Assembly: GCA_022573715.1 (NCBI GenBank)
Contig: JACZTL010000020.1
Coordinates: 1-60,152 of the forward strand
Length of the DNA: 60,152 bases
Origin: Bacteroidota bacterium
GTDB lineage: Bacteria; Bacteroidota; Ignavibacteria; Ignavibacteriales; Ignavibacteriaceae
Direction of reading: 5' to 3'
The notes beneath the pieces were generated by a model. That model saw only the letters and a list, made by a program, of their open reading frames with translations. It was not told the DNA's origin and ran no database searches. This document shows positions 9,108-18,569 of the stretch, one piece after another. The translations under genes and the position numbers were made by a program. Within the stretch, counting starts at the first letter, position 1. Each line of letters opens with the position of its first letter.

Positions 9108-9473
9108 AATAATAGTTTATAAAGCATTTTTTCAGAATTAAAAAAATTTCTTTAATTCCGGTTACAAAGATTCTCTATTTTTTGAAAATTACAACCTCCA
9201 TTCTACTAACGGTTAATATTTTCGACAAGCAGTAAAATTTTATCGATAAACAGACTTATTAGTCTTCGAATAGTCCTTTTTCAAATTTTATCGATTTTGA
9301 AAATAATATATTATTTTCTAAATGTATGTGTTTATGCAGTGAACATTTGATAAGTTTTCGTTCTTAAGCAAGGAAGAGAAAACTTTAAGAATAATTAAAA
9401 AGTCAGAGAAGCATTGCTTAATTTCAAATTCAATGAAGAGCAATATTACTCTCACTCCAAAAATAGTTACCGG
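9108..9473. other. gene-free spacer
   Basis: These 366 bases lie between the TPR gene and the YihY gene. They are AT-rich, with stops in all frames and no recognisable relic. The only pattern is a loose repeat of TTTTATCGAT at about 9238 and 9293. I see no terminator or RNA gene. Confidence 0.5.
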
Positions 9474-10433
9474 TTAATAAGGAGCATTCCTGCTGAAAAC
9501 TCTGTCGGAATGAAGTTTTGCTATTTCTGCACCTATTATAAAAACAACCGATGAGTAATAAATCCAAAAAGCAACAACAACTAAAAAAGCATATGTACCG
9601 TAAATTCTTCCGATGGAACCAAAATGATAGATGTAATAACCAAAAACTTGTTTCGCGGCTTCCCACATTACAGTTGACCAAAATGCACCAACCAATATTG
9701 ACTTACGGTTAAGTTTACGAATTGGAATAAAACGGTACATTGTTGAATAAAGTACAAAAATAACTGTAAAAGAAATAATTGTAGCAATTATTTTTTGAAA
9801 GATTCCGAGCTGGAAAAATTGTAAAAATACAATATCCTTAGGAGCTGATCTAAGGATTTCTAAGAAAGGAAAAATTAAGGTTGCAATTAAGAAAATCAAT
9901 ACTGCAATTAGAACTAAAGCAAAGTCTCTCAATTTTCCAATAACAATATTAACATCAGTATTCGGGCAAAAAACTTTGTTAAGAATTGTTCTTATACTGC
10001 TTGAGAATCCGCTTGCTGCAAAAAACAAACCAATTATGCCAATAAAACCTGCTACATTTTTAAACTGTACAACTTCGGTTATTCTTTTAGAAATAATCGA
10101 TTTTATAAAATCAGCATAATTTTGATAAGGAATGATAGTATCAATAAAACCGTTAAGTTGAATTTGAACATCCCCCGAAGACAAAAAGTTACCCAATATC
10201 CAAAAAATAATTAAAACGAAAGGGATGATACATACAAAAAGGGAGAAAGCTAATCCTCCACTAAGTAAAAAAACATGGTGTTCGTCTATGCGGGTTATCA
10301 GTCCGCCAAAATAGTGCTTAACAAATTCCTTTATCCTATGATAAGTAGGTTTTAAGTGCAGGTAAAATCTAATTTTCCTGAAGAAAGAATATAACTTTAA
10401 AGATTGAAATTTATTTTTAATTTTCTTTTCCAT
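9474..10433 (-). CDS. YihY/virulence factor BrkB family membrane protein
   Basis: The 319 residues comprise a basic N-terminus and about six membrane helices (for example [40 protein letters not shown] and [20 protein letters not shown]). The conserved features F-x-Y-Y-x...[10 protein letters not shown] and W-Y-x-S-x-x-F-x-x-G-A-E are present, the latter as [19 protein letters not shown]. The family was once called RNase BN but is now regarded as an inner-membrane protein of unclear role. Its start overlaps the purL 3' end by 17 bases, so the two are probably co-transcribed. Confidence 0.88.
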   Translation of the reverse strand: MEKKIKNKFQSLKLYSFFRKIRFYLHLKPTYHRIKEFVKHYFGGLITRIDEHHVFLLSGGLAFSLFVCIIPFVLIIFWILGNFLSSGDVQIQLNGFIDTIIPYQNYADFIKSIISKRITEVVQFKNVAGFIGIIGLFFAASGFSSSIRTILNKVFCPNTDVNIVIGKLRDFALVLIAVLIFLIATLIFPFLEILRSAPKDIVFLQFFQLGIFQKIIATIISFTVIFVLYSTMYRFIPIRKLNRKSILVGAFWSTVMWEAAKQVFGYYIYHFGSIGRIYGTYAFLVVVAFWIYYSSVVFIIGAEIAKLHSDRVFSRNAPY

Positions 10434-12651
10434 TCATAATTTTAGGTATCGCGGAATAATAAAGACTGCTTAGCTCATCTATGTTGAAATTAATAACATC
10501 ATTAACTTTGAATTCTTTTTCTTTGGTTTCACCTAAATAATAATACGGCTGAGCTAGTTCATTTAAAAGATTTTCAAATTCTTTTTTATTGTCTTTCTCA
10601 ATTGAAACAATCACTCTTGATTGTGATTCACTAAAAAATGAAAAATCTTTTCTGTTGATAACAGGTAAATTAACAAAAGCACCGACTAAATTATTTTCGT
10701 CCATTACGCAGCATTCCGCTAAAGCACAAACAATTCCGCCTTCAGAAATATCGTGCGCGGATTTTATCAATTTTTTTTCAATAAGTTGTAAAATAATATT
10801 TTGAAGTTTCTTTTCAACTGTAAAATCTAACGACGGTGAATCTCCGGTAACCAAATTATGAATTACTTTTAAAAATTCACTGCCACCGATTTCTTCTTTA
10901 TCAGACCCCAATAAATAAATTAAATCTCCACTGCCTTTAAAAAATGAAGTTGTAATATTATCAAGGTTTTCAACCAGTCCTACCATTCCTATTGTAGGCG
11001 TCGGATACACTGCTGTATTGGGTGATTCATTATAAAAGCTGACATTTCCGCCGGTTACCGGGGTGTGAAATTCACGGCATGCATCTCCCATTCCTTTTAC
11101 AGCTTCTTTGAACTGCCAATAATTTTCCGGTTTGTATGGGTTGCCAAAATTTAAACAGTTTGTAACAGCTAAAGGTTTACCTCCGGAGCAGACAATATTT
11201 CTTGCCGCTTCAGCAACGGCAATTTGTGTACCGACTCTCGGATTTAGATAAACATATCTTCCATTGCAATCTATGTTCATTGCCAAAGCTTTGTTTGTTC
11301 CTTTAATCATAACAACAGCGGAATCACAACCCGGGCCTATAATTGTATTTGTTCGTACCATAGAATCATATTGTTGATAGACCCATTTTTTTGAAGCAAT
11401 ATTAGGTGAAGCAAATATTTTAATGAACGCATCTGAAATATTTTCGATTTTAGGTAATGAATTAAAATCAAATTTCCTTCTTTCATCTATATATTTTGGT
11501 TCTTTTGATTCTCTCAAATAAACAGGTGCACCGCCTCCGAGAACAAGATCAAATGCAGGAATATTTACTTCTTCTTGCCCATTATAAAAAATATTTATAT
11601 TCCCGTCGTCTGTAACTTCACCAATTATTTCACAATTTAAATCCCATTTATTAAATATTCTTTTAACATCATCTTCAAAACCTTTCTTAACAGTGCAGAG
11701 CATTCTCTCCTGGCTTTCAGAAAGCATAATTTCATAAGCAGTCATCCCGTTTTCACGAAGTGGGACTTTGTTCAAATCTATTTTCATACCTGAGTTACCC
11801 TTCTCGCTCATTTCACTTGTTGAGCATGAGATACCTGCGGCGCCCATATCCTGAATGCCAACAAGCCAGCCATGTTTGATGATTTCAAGTGTAGCTTCGA
11901 GAAGAAGTTTTTCAGTAAAAGGATCACCTACTTGTACCGATGGTCTTTTACTTTCAGTTTTTTCAGAAATTTCTTCTGATGCAAAAGTAGCTCCGTGTAT
12001 TCCGTCTCTTCCTGTTGATGAGCCTACAATCATAACCGGATTACCTACACCTTTTGAAATTGCACTTGCAACTTTATCTTGCTTTACAATTCCTACAGCC
12101 ATTGCATTAACCAATGGATTGTCTTGATATGATTCATCAAAATATACTTCTCCTCCAACAGTAGGAACACCGAAACTATTTCCGTAATCACCTATCCCTT
12201 TAACAACACCTTCAAAAAGATACCTGGTTCTTGTATTTTTAAGTGAACCGAAACGCAATGAATTTAATGCAGCAATAGGTCTTGCGCCCATAGTAAATAT
12301 ATCTCTTAAAATACCGCCGACTCCCGTTGCCGCACCCTGATAAGGCTCCACAGCCGAGGGATGATTGTGGCTTTCAATTTTGAAAGCAACTGCGAGTCCG
12401 TCGCCTATATCAACAAGTCCCGCGTTTTCTTCACCTGCACCGACTAATAATTTTTCTCCTTCCCTCGGTAAAGTTTTAAGAAGTACAATAGAATTTTTAT
12501 AACTGCAGTGTTCGCTCCACATTACACTAAAAATTCCCAGCTCTGTAAAAGTAGGAATTCTCTCTAATATTTTAACTATTTTATTGTATTCTTCTTTGGT
12601 TAGTCCGTGCTCAAGGGCTAATTCTAAAGTAACTTTGGGCTGCTGCATCAA
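10417..12651 (-). CDS. purL: phosphoribosylformylglycinamidine synthase subunit PurL
   Basis: PurL uses ATP and ammonia to convert FGAR to FGAM in purine synthesis. The 744-residue small form needs PurQ and PurS, which are not in this window. Visible motifs are [64 protein letters not shown], and in the second half [14 protein letters not shown] and [17 protein letters not shown]. It starts near the ATG at 12649-12651 and overlaps the YihY gene at its 3' end. No purine riboswitch is evident in the 333 bases upstream. Confidence 0.95.
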   Translation of the reverse strand: MMQQPKVTLELALEHGLTKEEYNKIVKILERIPTFTELGIFSVMWSEHCSYKNSIVLLKTLPREGEKLLVGAGEENAGLVDIGDGLAVAFKIESHNHPSAVEPYQGAATGVGGILRDIFTMGARPIAALNSLRFGSLKNTRTRYLFEGVVKGIGDYGNSFGVPTVGGEVYFDESYQDNPLVNAMAVGIVKQDKVASAISKGVGNPVMIVGSSTGRDGIHGATFASEEISEKTESKRPSVQVGDPFTEKLLLEATLEIIKHGWLVGIQDMGAAGISCSTSEMSEKGNSGMKIDLNKVPLRENGMTAYEIMLSESQERMLCTVKKGFEDDVKRIFNKWDLNCEIIGEVTDDGNINIFYNGQEEVNIPAFDLVLGGGAPVYLRESKEPKYIDERRKFDFNSLPKIENISDAFIKIFASPNIASKKWVYQQYDSMVRTNTIIGPGCDSAVVMIKGTNKALAMNIDCNGRYVYLNPRVGTQIAVAEAARNIVCSGGKPLAVTNCLNFGNPYKPENYWQFKEAVKGMGDACREFHTPVTGGNVSFYNESPNTAVYPTPTIGMVGLVENLDNITTSFFKGSGDLIYLLGSDKEEIGGSEFLKVIHNLVTGDSPSLDFTVEKKLQNIILQLIEKKLIKSAHDISEGGIVCALAECCVMDENNLVGAFVNLPVINRKDFSFFSESQSRVIVSIEKDNKKEFENLLNELAQPYYYLGETKEKEFKVNDVINFNIDELSSLYYSAIPKIMNGKEN

Positions 12652-12800
12652 TAATTTTTCTAAAATTAAACAATTTGAAACTTGTTAACAAATATAACAT
12701 TCATTATGGATTAGTAGAAGTTGAGGTGTGAATTTTATTTTAAGTACCTGTAACGTAAGAATAATTTCGTACTTCAGTCAAACTAAAATCAACCTTCTAT

Positions 12801-12919
12801 CTAATTCCGAATAAAAGTGACTTAGCCCGATATTCTAAAAGACGAAGATAAGCAGTTATAAATGCATTTGAATGAGCTATGCGTCTATAGACAACAATAT
12901 CTTTATTGTTGGGAATCAT
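12801..12919 (-). other. short open frame, probable gene relic
   Basis: This minus-strand frame of 39 sense codons from an ATG at 12917-12919 reads IVVYRRIAHSNAFITAYLRL and ends at TAG 12801-12803. It is open 14 codons further upstream without a start. The composition is protein-like, but there is no ribosome-binding site or family match. It may be a leftover piece of a gene between purL and the acyltransferase. The remainder of 12652-12984 shows nothing else. Confidence 0.25.
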
Positions 12920-12984
12920 CTGTTGATGAAGAAATAAATATGTTGCTTTAGCACTAAATTTTCAAGTATAAAATTTGAGACCAA

Positions 12985-13545
12985 TTATTTCTGTTGAAAT
13001 TTAGGTTCTCCATATTTTTCAGGATGTAAGCCTGTCTTTGAAGCATAAAAATCTTTCAGCAAATTTAAATCATCTTCTAATTTTTCAGAAGGGAAAAATG
13101 ATTTGTTAAATCCTAAAGTTTTAGTTGCATAATCTATAAAACCTAACACAATGGGGACATTAACACTTTTAGCTATATAATAAAAACCGGCTTTCCAATA
13201 TTTTGTTTTAGAACGAGTTCCTTCCGGAGCAACTAAGAAAATATATTCTTCTTTGTTAATAAACTTTTCAACTATTTTATTAACAAGATTATTTTTTATA
13301 CTTCTATCAATCGGAATTCCTCCCATTTTTTTTAGTATATAACCTATAGGTCCTTTAAATATTGTATGTTTTCCGGGCCATTCAAATTTTATACGAGTTG
13401 ACCATAATAAAAGTATAAAGAAGAAAAAGTCCCAATTACTTGTATGAGGTACAGCAATTACAACATACTTTTTTTGTGTGGGTAGTTTTAATACAACTTT
13501 CCACCCCAGAATTTTTAATAATATTTTAGAAATGATATTAAGGAT
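12985..13545 (-). CDS. PlsC-like 1-acylglycerol-3-phosphate acyltransferase, start codon unclear
   Basis: The frame ending at 12985 is open back to 13569 with no ATG, GTG or TTG before the internal Met at 13324-13326. That Met would leave only 113 residues and cut off the active site. The extension contains VVIAVPHTSNWDFFFF with the HX4D catalytic motif, then WPGKHTIFKGPIGYILKKMG; the downstream part has GGIPIDR and VAPEGTRSK. All four acyltransferase blocks are therefore present in about 186 residues from an ATC at 13543-13545. The family acylates lysophosphatidate at the membrane. Either a non-standard start is used or the start has been lost. Confidence 0.75.
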   Translation of the reverse strand: MLNIISKILLKILGWKVVLKLPTQKKYVVIAVPHTSNWDFFFFILLLWSTRIKFEWPGKHTIFKGPIGYILKKMGGIPIDRSIKNNLVNKIVEKFINKEEYIFLVAPEGTRSKTKYWKAGFYYIAKSVNVPIVLGFIDYATKTLGFNKSFFPSEKLEDDLNLLKDFYASKTGLHPEKYGEPKFQQK

Positions 13546-13569
13546 AGCACAACCTGTAAGTATAATTAT

Positions 13570-13972
13570 TTATTAAAATTGTATAATAATAAAAAAATGA
13601 GAAATATATTGTGATATGTTTTTTCTTACAGCCTAATTTTTGGTAAGAATGTTACTGATGTGCCGAAACAGACTCAAAATAGACTCAATCGTTTTTTTTT
13701 TAATATGTGGTTGGGTAGGAAAGCCAATTGTATAACATTTAAATCAAGCCATATTCTTTAGCTTTTTTATTTATTAAACTTTGATACTCCATGATTATAT
13801 CTTGTTCAGAATTAAAAACTCCACCTAAAATAAGATCAATAACAACTATAATTTAATGAGTTAAAGTTATCATTTTATGAACTTTTTAATTTTCATTGTA
13901 ATCTTGATAGATTTAATTAGTATCAACAGACGTCTTTTTTTTTCTAATAATAGGTAAATCACTTTCACCAGC
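13570..13972. other. spacer with a minor relic
   Basis: This is mostly AT-rich non-coding DNA. On the minus strand a frame ending at TAA 13739-13741 reads ILGGVFNSEQDIIMEYQSL and INKKAKEYGLI over 36 codons, with an internal ATG at 13790-13792. It looks like the C-terminal end of a lost gene. No RNA gene or terminator is recognised. Confidence 0.3.
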
Positions 13973-14164
13973 TTACCCCATAATAATTAACAATAATTCA
14001 TTTTTAACTTTAATATCTTCATTTTTTGCTATTTTTTTTACCTTTATTTCACTCGGTTTAGAATAAATAAAAACTATTATTGAAACTAATACACTCATTA
14101 AACCTACAATTTTAGTAATAGTACTTACATTTTCTTTAATATTTTTAGGAAATAAATCTTTCAT
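13973..14164 (-). CDS. small single-span membrane protein
   Basis: The 63 residues have one hydrophobic helix (IVGLMSVLVSIIVFIYS, about 20-36) between a basic, Asn/Lys-rich N-terminus and a charged tail. It lies 73 bases downstream of the DUF2235 gene on the same strand and may belong to that cassette. There is no family match. Because the region is very AT-rich and no clear ribosome site is present, it is only moderately likely to be real. Confidence 0.45.
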   Translation of the reverse strand: MKDLFPKNIKENVSTITKIVGLMSVLVSIIVFIYSKPSEIKVKKIAKNEDIKVKNELLLIIMG

Positions 14165-14237
14165 TAAAATTTATGGTGTCCTTCACTCAAAAACAGTTGT
14201 TAAATAATATGTAACAAATAGTATTATAAATAACAAA

Positions 14238-15221
14238 CTATTTTATTATTGTAACTTTTCCTTTTTGTTGTACATTTTTAGGTTTATATTTTTTTACTCT
14301 CTCAATCCTTTTGTAAACACTATTATGTATTAATGAACCTTCTTTTATTTTCCTAATCTTCCAGCCTAATATCCACCAAATTGGTAAAAGAGAGTTATGC
14401 AATTTACCTTCAGGGTTTGATTGTATTTTTTCAATTTCTTTTTTATTTACTAATAGCCCGTGTAGGCGTGCTTCATTAACCATCCATTTTAATGTGATGT
14501 TTGAAAGTCCATCCTCATTATAAAAACCACCAACATCAGAATGTACGCCGGCAAACCAAACTTGTTTTATTATTTGGTTCTCATCTTTATCTTTGCTGTT
14601 CTCGTCCCATAAATTCGGACGGAATTTACTCCTTTTCTCATCAATAGATATTGCGTGTATGCCAATGTTTAAGTCGGGGTTTAGTATTGCATTAGGAAAT
14701 TTTCTACTCCTAATTAAACCAACGGACTTTACTGTATCCCATACACCAATAAAGTGCGGTCTGCACTCCCTTGAAAAAGTTTTCTTAAATCCTTTTGCCG
14801 TTGAGGGTTTGCCGTAACGATACATCCTTGTTGCGTATGAAATTAAATTGTTACTTCCTTTTTCCAATAGACCGCATTTGTGCAGCATTCCGGCTAAAGC
14901 CCGTGCGGTAAAAGCTCCCCTACTAAATCCAAATAAATAAACATAATCGCCTTTCTCATATTTGTCCATTAAATATTCATAAGCATCTTCTATGTTTCTG
15001 GTTATTCCGTAACCAAATGCAAGCCCCATTAATTTTGTTAAAAATTTCAGTGGTTTTGTTATGGCTCCGTGTGCACTAAATGTGCCAACACCTGGATCGT
15101 AATATGCGATCTGTTTATTCGGATCCTTTTTAATAATCTGAAACAGCTTTACAACATTAGTATTCCTATCGCCGTATTCGTTCCCTGTCCCGTCACAACA
15201 AACCACAATGTTCTTTGGCAA
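14238..15221 (-). CDS. DUF2235 / Tle1-like alpha/beta hydrolase
   Basis: The 327 residues make up the DUF2235 (T6SS_Tle1-like catalytic) domain, whose studied members are phospholipases. It opens with NIVVCCDGTGNEYGDRNTNV, carries the nucleophile elbow GFSRGAFTAR (Ser100), FIGVWDTVKSVG, and WFAGVHSDVGGFY with His227 and Asp229. There is no signal peptide or PAAR/VgrG partner, and no T6SS genes are in the window. It sits third in a run of a lipoprotein and a 94-residue protein, with gaps of 11 and 18 bases. A lipid-acting enzyme is likely; the biological role is unknown. Confidence 0.88.
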   Translation of the reverse strand: MPKNIVVCCDGTGNEYGDRNTNVVKLFQIIKKDPNKQIAYYDPGVGTFSAHGAITKPLKFLTKLMGLAFGYGITRNIEDAYEYLMDKYEKGDYVYLFGFSRGAFTARALAGMLHKCGLLEKGSNNLISYATRMYRYGKPSTAKGFKKTFSRECRPHFIGVWDTVKSVGLIRSRKFPNAILNPDLNIGIHAISIDEKRSKFRPNLWDENSKDKDENQIIKQVWFAGVHSDVGGFYNEDGLSNITLKWMVNEARLHGLLVNKKEIEKIQSNPEGKLHNSLLPIWWILGWKIRKIKEGSLIHNSVYKRIERVKKYKPKNVQQKGKVTIIK

Positions 15222-15239
15222 AGCAAACTCTCCAAAATA

Positions 15240-15524
15240 TTAGGCAAATTTTGTAAGCACAGTTAAAACCGTACCTGCTAATTCTTCAACATTTGAAATT
15301 ATTTTATTTATTTTATTATTCCTATCCTCGGCTGATTTGACAATCTTCATAAGTTTAACAAGTTTTTTTACATCAGCAGGTTTAGGAAATAATTCTTCAA
15401 TTTCTTCATCTGTCATACGTGTTATTGATGAAATTCTTGATGCTAATTTTGTATCTGTGCGGTCGGCAGCATTATCAATTATTCCATCAATCTCGTTTTC
15501 AAATTCATCCCAGTCTATTGGCAT
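15240..15524 (-). CDS. small acidic helical protein of the DUF2235 cassette
   Basis: The 94 residues are acidic in the first half (MPIDWDEFENEIDGIIDNAA, then MTDEEIEELFPKPADV) and basic or hydrophobic later (KLVKLMKIVKSAEDRNNKI). It is predicted largely helical, with no export signal. It starts 11 bases after the lipoprotein gene and ends 18 bases before the hydrolase gene. No family is recognised. It could be a chaperone or regulator of the hydrolase; only position supports that. Confidence 0.7.
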   Translation of the reverse strand: MPIDWDEFENEIDGIIDNAADRTDTKLASRISSITRMTDEEIEELFPKPADVKKLVKLMKIVKSAEDRNNKINKIISNVEELAGTVLTVLTKFA

Positions 15525-15535
15525 AATTTATACTC

Positions 15536-16198
15536 CTATTTAATAATATTTTTTAAATCGTTTAATTTTTTAATATACTTTTCAGAATAACTTTTTATGT
15601 CTTTGCTTTTGTCGACTAAATTCCCCACTGTTTCATCAACACCGTCAATTAACGCTCCAATTTTATCATCAGTAATACCTATCATGTTCAAGTACCTGTT
15701 TCTATTTTCTTCCACTTTTGAAGCGGATATAAGAAAACTTGTAATTGAATTATTTATACTTCTTGCCTGCCTAAACTCAGTTCTTATTTTACGCTCAATA
15801 AGTCTTTCCCACTTATCAAGTGGTTTTATTAATTCAAGACGTTTGCGGTTAATTTTCTTTTGTAGTTTTGGTCCTGTAATTATTAAAAATTTTAACCTGT
15901 CGGCAGGATTGTTTTCGGTTACTATTGTTTCCCACATTTTTTGAATTTTAGGTTCAGAAAAAAAGTTCTTAGCAAAAATGGGTGTCCATTCTTTCTCAAT
16001 AAATTTATCCACTTCATTTCTCTTTAAGTCAAAAAATTTGTGAAGTAGTGTAATGTTTGATCTTTCAATTGCAGAAATTCTTTTACCCAGTTCACCTGAT
16101 AGTTGTGGAGCTTCCGAAGGTATTGTTGCACAACCGGAAATAAGAAGAATGGATGTAAATATTGAGAAAATTTTTAACCTAAATTTTACTGTTTGCAT
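15536..16198 (-). CDS. lipoprotein heading the DUF2235 cassette
   Basis: The 220 residues begin with a lipoprotein signal peptide ending in LLISGC (lipobox Cys near 23), so the mature protein is membrane-anchored. The remainder is charged, all-helical and coiled-coil-like (KLQKKINRKRLELIKPLDKW, ERKIRTEFRQARSINNSI), ending in KKLNDLKNIIK. No enzymatic motif is visible. It is the first gene of a tight minus-strand run with the 94-residue protein and the Tle1-like hydrolase. A periplasmic partner or protective role for the hydrolase is inference from position. Confidence 0.75.
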   Translation of the reverse strand: MQTVKFRLKIFSIFTSILLISGCATIPSEAPQLSGELGKRISAIERSNITLLHKFFDLKRNEVDKFIEKEWTPIFAKNFFSEPKIQKMWETIVTENNPADRLKFLIITGPKLQKKINRKRLELIKPLDKWERLIERKIRTEFRQARSINNSITSFLISASKVEENRNRYLNMIGITDDKIGALIDGVDETVGNLVDKSKDIKSYSEKYIKKLNDLKNIIK

Positions 16199-16317
16199 AA
16201 TTTCATCCTTGCCTGCGGTGGGCAGGTCTGTTATTATAATTTATTTATAATCAATCTCAACCCGTCTTTTTTTTATATAAAATAAATAAAAACGGGGCGA
16301 GATAATTAGAATTTAAT

Positions 16318-16491
16318 CTAACGAATTAAAATCATTTTTTTTGTTTGCTGAAAAGTTTTTCCAGTATTCAATCCGTCATTACTTATAGTTAGCCGATAAT
16401 AATAGATACCGCTTGAAAGACAATTTGCATCAAAATTAATATGATATGTGCCGATGGTTTTATCTTTTAATAATAATCTTTTGATTTTATT
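16318..16491 (-). pseudogene. relic of a T9SS sorting domain
   Basis: The minus-strand frame ending at TAG 16318-16320 reads IGTYHINFDANCLSSGIYYY, then RLTISNDG and TFQQTKKMILIR. This is the last third of a T9SS type A sorting domain. No ATG opens the frame and the conserved front half is missing. A textbook AGGAGG (complement at 16495-16500) stands just upstream of the fossil, only five bases past the stop of the next T9SS gene. It is most easily read as a decayed exported-protein gene. Confidence 0.75.
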
Positions 16492-16505
16492 GCTCCTCCT
16501 TTATT

Positions 16506-17444
16506 TTATTTCAACAATACTAATTTCTTAGTTTGAATAAAATCTCCTGCTCTTAAAGTATAAAAATAAATTCCGCTGGAAAGGTTAGAGGCGTTGAAAG
16601 TAATTTTATAACTACCTGCCGGTTTTTCCTCATTTATAAGGGTTGCAATTTCATTTCCCAATACATCATAAATTCTAAGTGTGACAAAACTTATTCCTGG
16701 AATCTCAAATCTTATCTTCGTCGTTGGGTTGAAAGGGTTTGGATAGTTTTGATGTAAATGAAAAATATTTGGCTGATCAGCATTATCATCTATTATACTA
16801 GTTGGTTCTTCTAATCCAAAATGTATTAATACTCTTTCAAGAAATTCTGAATGATGAATTAGATTGAAAAGATCAATAATAACTTTTATAGATTTATCTA
16901 CAGGAATATAAGTAGTTGTAAGCGAAATGCTGCTGTCACTAATACCAGTTAATAATGGAGAAATATTTCCCTGAACCCCGGGAATACTGCCGCTTACAAA
17001 GCTTGTATCTATAACAATATTCTCAGTAAATGTTGTATCCACTCCCACAACGCGGTCTACTGTAGTAAGAAGTGGTAAATAAGCTAAACCAGTAACACCT
17101 ACATAATTCCAGTACGTAACTTGTTCAATATACTGTACGAATATATAAATTGGTTTGTTTAGATTCAGATATTCAATCAACCTGTTGCCTTCTTCTTCCG
17201 AAAGTACATAAGGATATCCGATAAAAAGAAATAGTGCGTCGAAATTGTTGATGTTTACATCCAATGTATCAACAATATAAATTGAATCTGAGCTAAGTTG
17301 ATGAAACGAGTTTTGAAAATTGGTAGAAACTTGATGTGGATCAAATATTAAAATTGTTTGGTTCTGTGCTGATACATTAAACCCACACAAGTAGAATAAG
17401 ATGATTAGAAAAAGAATAGTACTTTTACATTTATTTAAAATCAT
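16506..17444 (-). CDS. T9SS-exported protein of unknown function
   Basis: The 312 residues carry an N-terminal signal peptide (FLIILFYLCGFNVSAQ). The body opens with TILIFDPHQ and contains FDALFLFIGYPYVLSEEEG and LIEYLNLNKPIYIFVQ, a pattern reminiscent of GATase-like extracellular domains that sense or present a ThuA/DUF4350-type fold; that assignment is tentative. The C-terminus is a complete sorting domain (HQNYPNPFNPTTKIRFEIP ... NASNLSSGIYFYTL ... KKLVLLK). It is probably exported to the outer surface. Confidence 0.85.
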   Translation of the reverse strand: MILNKCKSTILFLIILFYLCGFNVSAQNQTILIFDPHQVSTNFQNSFHQLSSDSIYIVDTLDVNINNFDALFLFIGYPYVLSEEEGNRLIEYLNLNKPIYIFVQYIEQVTYWNYVGVTGLAYLPLLTTVDRVVGVDTTFTENIVIDTSFVSGSIPGVQGNISPLLTGISDSSISLTTTYIPVDKSIKVIIDLFNLIHHSEFLERVLIHFGLEEPTSIIDDNADQPNIFHLHQNYPNPFNPTTKIRFEIPGISFVTLRIYDVLGNEIATLINEEKPAGSYKITFNASNLSSGIYFYTLRAGDFIQTKKLVLLK

Positions 17445-17610
17445 AATTCTCCTCCTGAAAGTGTATTTTAACGTATTTGATTAGAAGGATAAAAGCAATT
17501 AAAATAATTTTCTTCATTACAATTCTTATTTTTATAACGGGATTAAAAACAGACTAATTAAGAAGGAAATTTTAAGCGATTTTAATTACATAGAACATTA
17601 CAAAAAAGAA

Positions 17611-17879
17611 TTTTTTCATTTTTTCTTCAAATCTTATTTGAGTAATAACATTTTTTTTGAAATTATCTTTTTATTATTTTTTAGAACGTATATATAAATA
17701 CCGCTTGCCAAACCTGTACCATTAAAAACAATTTCATAATTACCGGCTTTTTGTTCCCTATTAACCAAAGTTCTTAATTCCATACCTAACAAATTAAAAA
17801 CGCTTAATCTTACATATCCGTCATTTGGTAATGAGTAAACTATTTTAGTGCTTGGATTAAATGGGTTTGGGTAGTTTTG
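17611..17879. repeat. 269-bp direct repeat, copy A (T9SS sorting domain and 3' flank)
   Basis: This copy matches 18561-18829 base for base except for about seven mismatches counted by eye, at a constant offset of 950. It spans the end of the 17634-18569 gene from QNYPNPFNPST to the stop and continues about 23 bases past the stop. In copy A that downstream flank leads into non-coding DNA. Confidence 0.9.
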
Positions 17880-18569
17880 TGAAAGAATTAATTTGTCCGG
17901 GATTACCGGAAAATGTTCATCATTTACAGAAACTATTAATCCGTATGTTATTCCATTTATTATTGCCCCATTTAATATTCTCGGCGGACCATCTGCCATA
18001 CTAAAGAGAACTCCGAATTTATCAGCAACAATATCAGTAGAGAAGTTAGCAACGTATTGAATACGTCGGGTCATTACAGTATCTCCAAAAATTATTGCCC
18101 AAGAAGAATCTTCAACAAATGCAGTAGTTGGTACATAGATGGGATAAAGTTGCGGAAGATACCTGTAGGATATATACTCCGTAAAATTTGGTACTTCCAG
18201 ACTATCCAGAAGTAATTCTTCATTACTGTTTCCATCTTTATCCAAGTCATCTATATCCAATAAATATGATGACAGTTTGTTTGTATCATTTCTTTCCCAA
18301 GTCGAAAAGTAGCCGTCACTTTTAAAAAAATACTTAACTTGGTTAACTAAAGTATCTTTTTGTACACTAACATTATACACAGAATACTCCCCAAATTCCT
18401 CCGAGGTATACTGCCAAAAATCCCCAACATGTAAAGGATTATATTCATGCTTTTCTTCAAAGTATTTTTTCTCAAAACTTTCCGGCACAGTTTCGATATA
18501 CTGAATTTCACTTTGTGCGAATATTTTTAATGAACTGATAAATATTAATAATAACAATAATTTTTTCAT
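17634..18569 (-). CDS. T9SS-exported protein, paralogue of the upstream gene
   Basis: The 311 residues have a signal peptide (LLLLIFISSLKIFAQ) and about 200 residues of unassigned extracellular domain containing NPLHVGDFWQYTSEEFG and GAIINGITYGLI. The C-terminus is the sorting domain QNYPNPFNPSTKIVYSLPN, ending ISKKMLLLK. The G-D-x-W-x-Y and GA-I-x-G-I-x-Y-G landmarks are shared with the 18584-19513 protein, so the two are paralogues. It starts 14 bases after that gene's stop. Function is unknown; the location is the cell surface or outside. Confidence 0.88.
   Translation of the reverse strand: MKKLLLLLIFISSLKIFAQSEIQYIETVPESFEKKYFEEKHEYNPLHVGDFWQYTSEEFGEYSVYNVSVQKDTLVNQVKYFFKSDGYFSTWERNDTNKLSSYLLDIDDLDKDGNSNEELLLDSLEVPNFTEYISYRYLPQLYPIYVPTTAFVEDSSWAIIFGDTVMTRRIQYVANFSTDIVADKFGVLFSMADGPPRILNGAIINGITYGLIVSVNDEHFPVIPDKLILSQNYPNPFNPSTKIVYSLPNDGYVRLSVFNLLGMELRTLVNREQKAGNYEIVFNGTGLASGIYIYVLKNNKKIISKKMLLLK

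Noticed and set aside
9430-9681. 83-codon minus-strand frame under the YihY gene
   Set aside because: It overlaps the strongly supported YihY coding region in another frame and has no family features; it is a shadow.
12652-12984. Purine riboswitch ahead of purL, and T-boxes ahead of glyS and hisS
   Set aside because: No conserved riboswitch core or T-box sequence is visible in these leaders, and the gaps ahead of glyS (91 bases) and hisS (39 bases) are too short for a T-box.
13324-13326. ATG as the start of the acyltransferase
   Set aside because: It would exclude the catalytic HX4D motif and half of the conserved domain, which remain in the same open frame upstream.
14238-15221. Type VI secretion locus
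   Set aside because: Only a Tle1-like hydrolase is present; no VgrG, Hcp, PAAR or sheath genes occur in the window.
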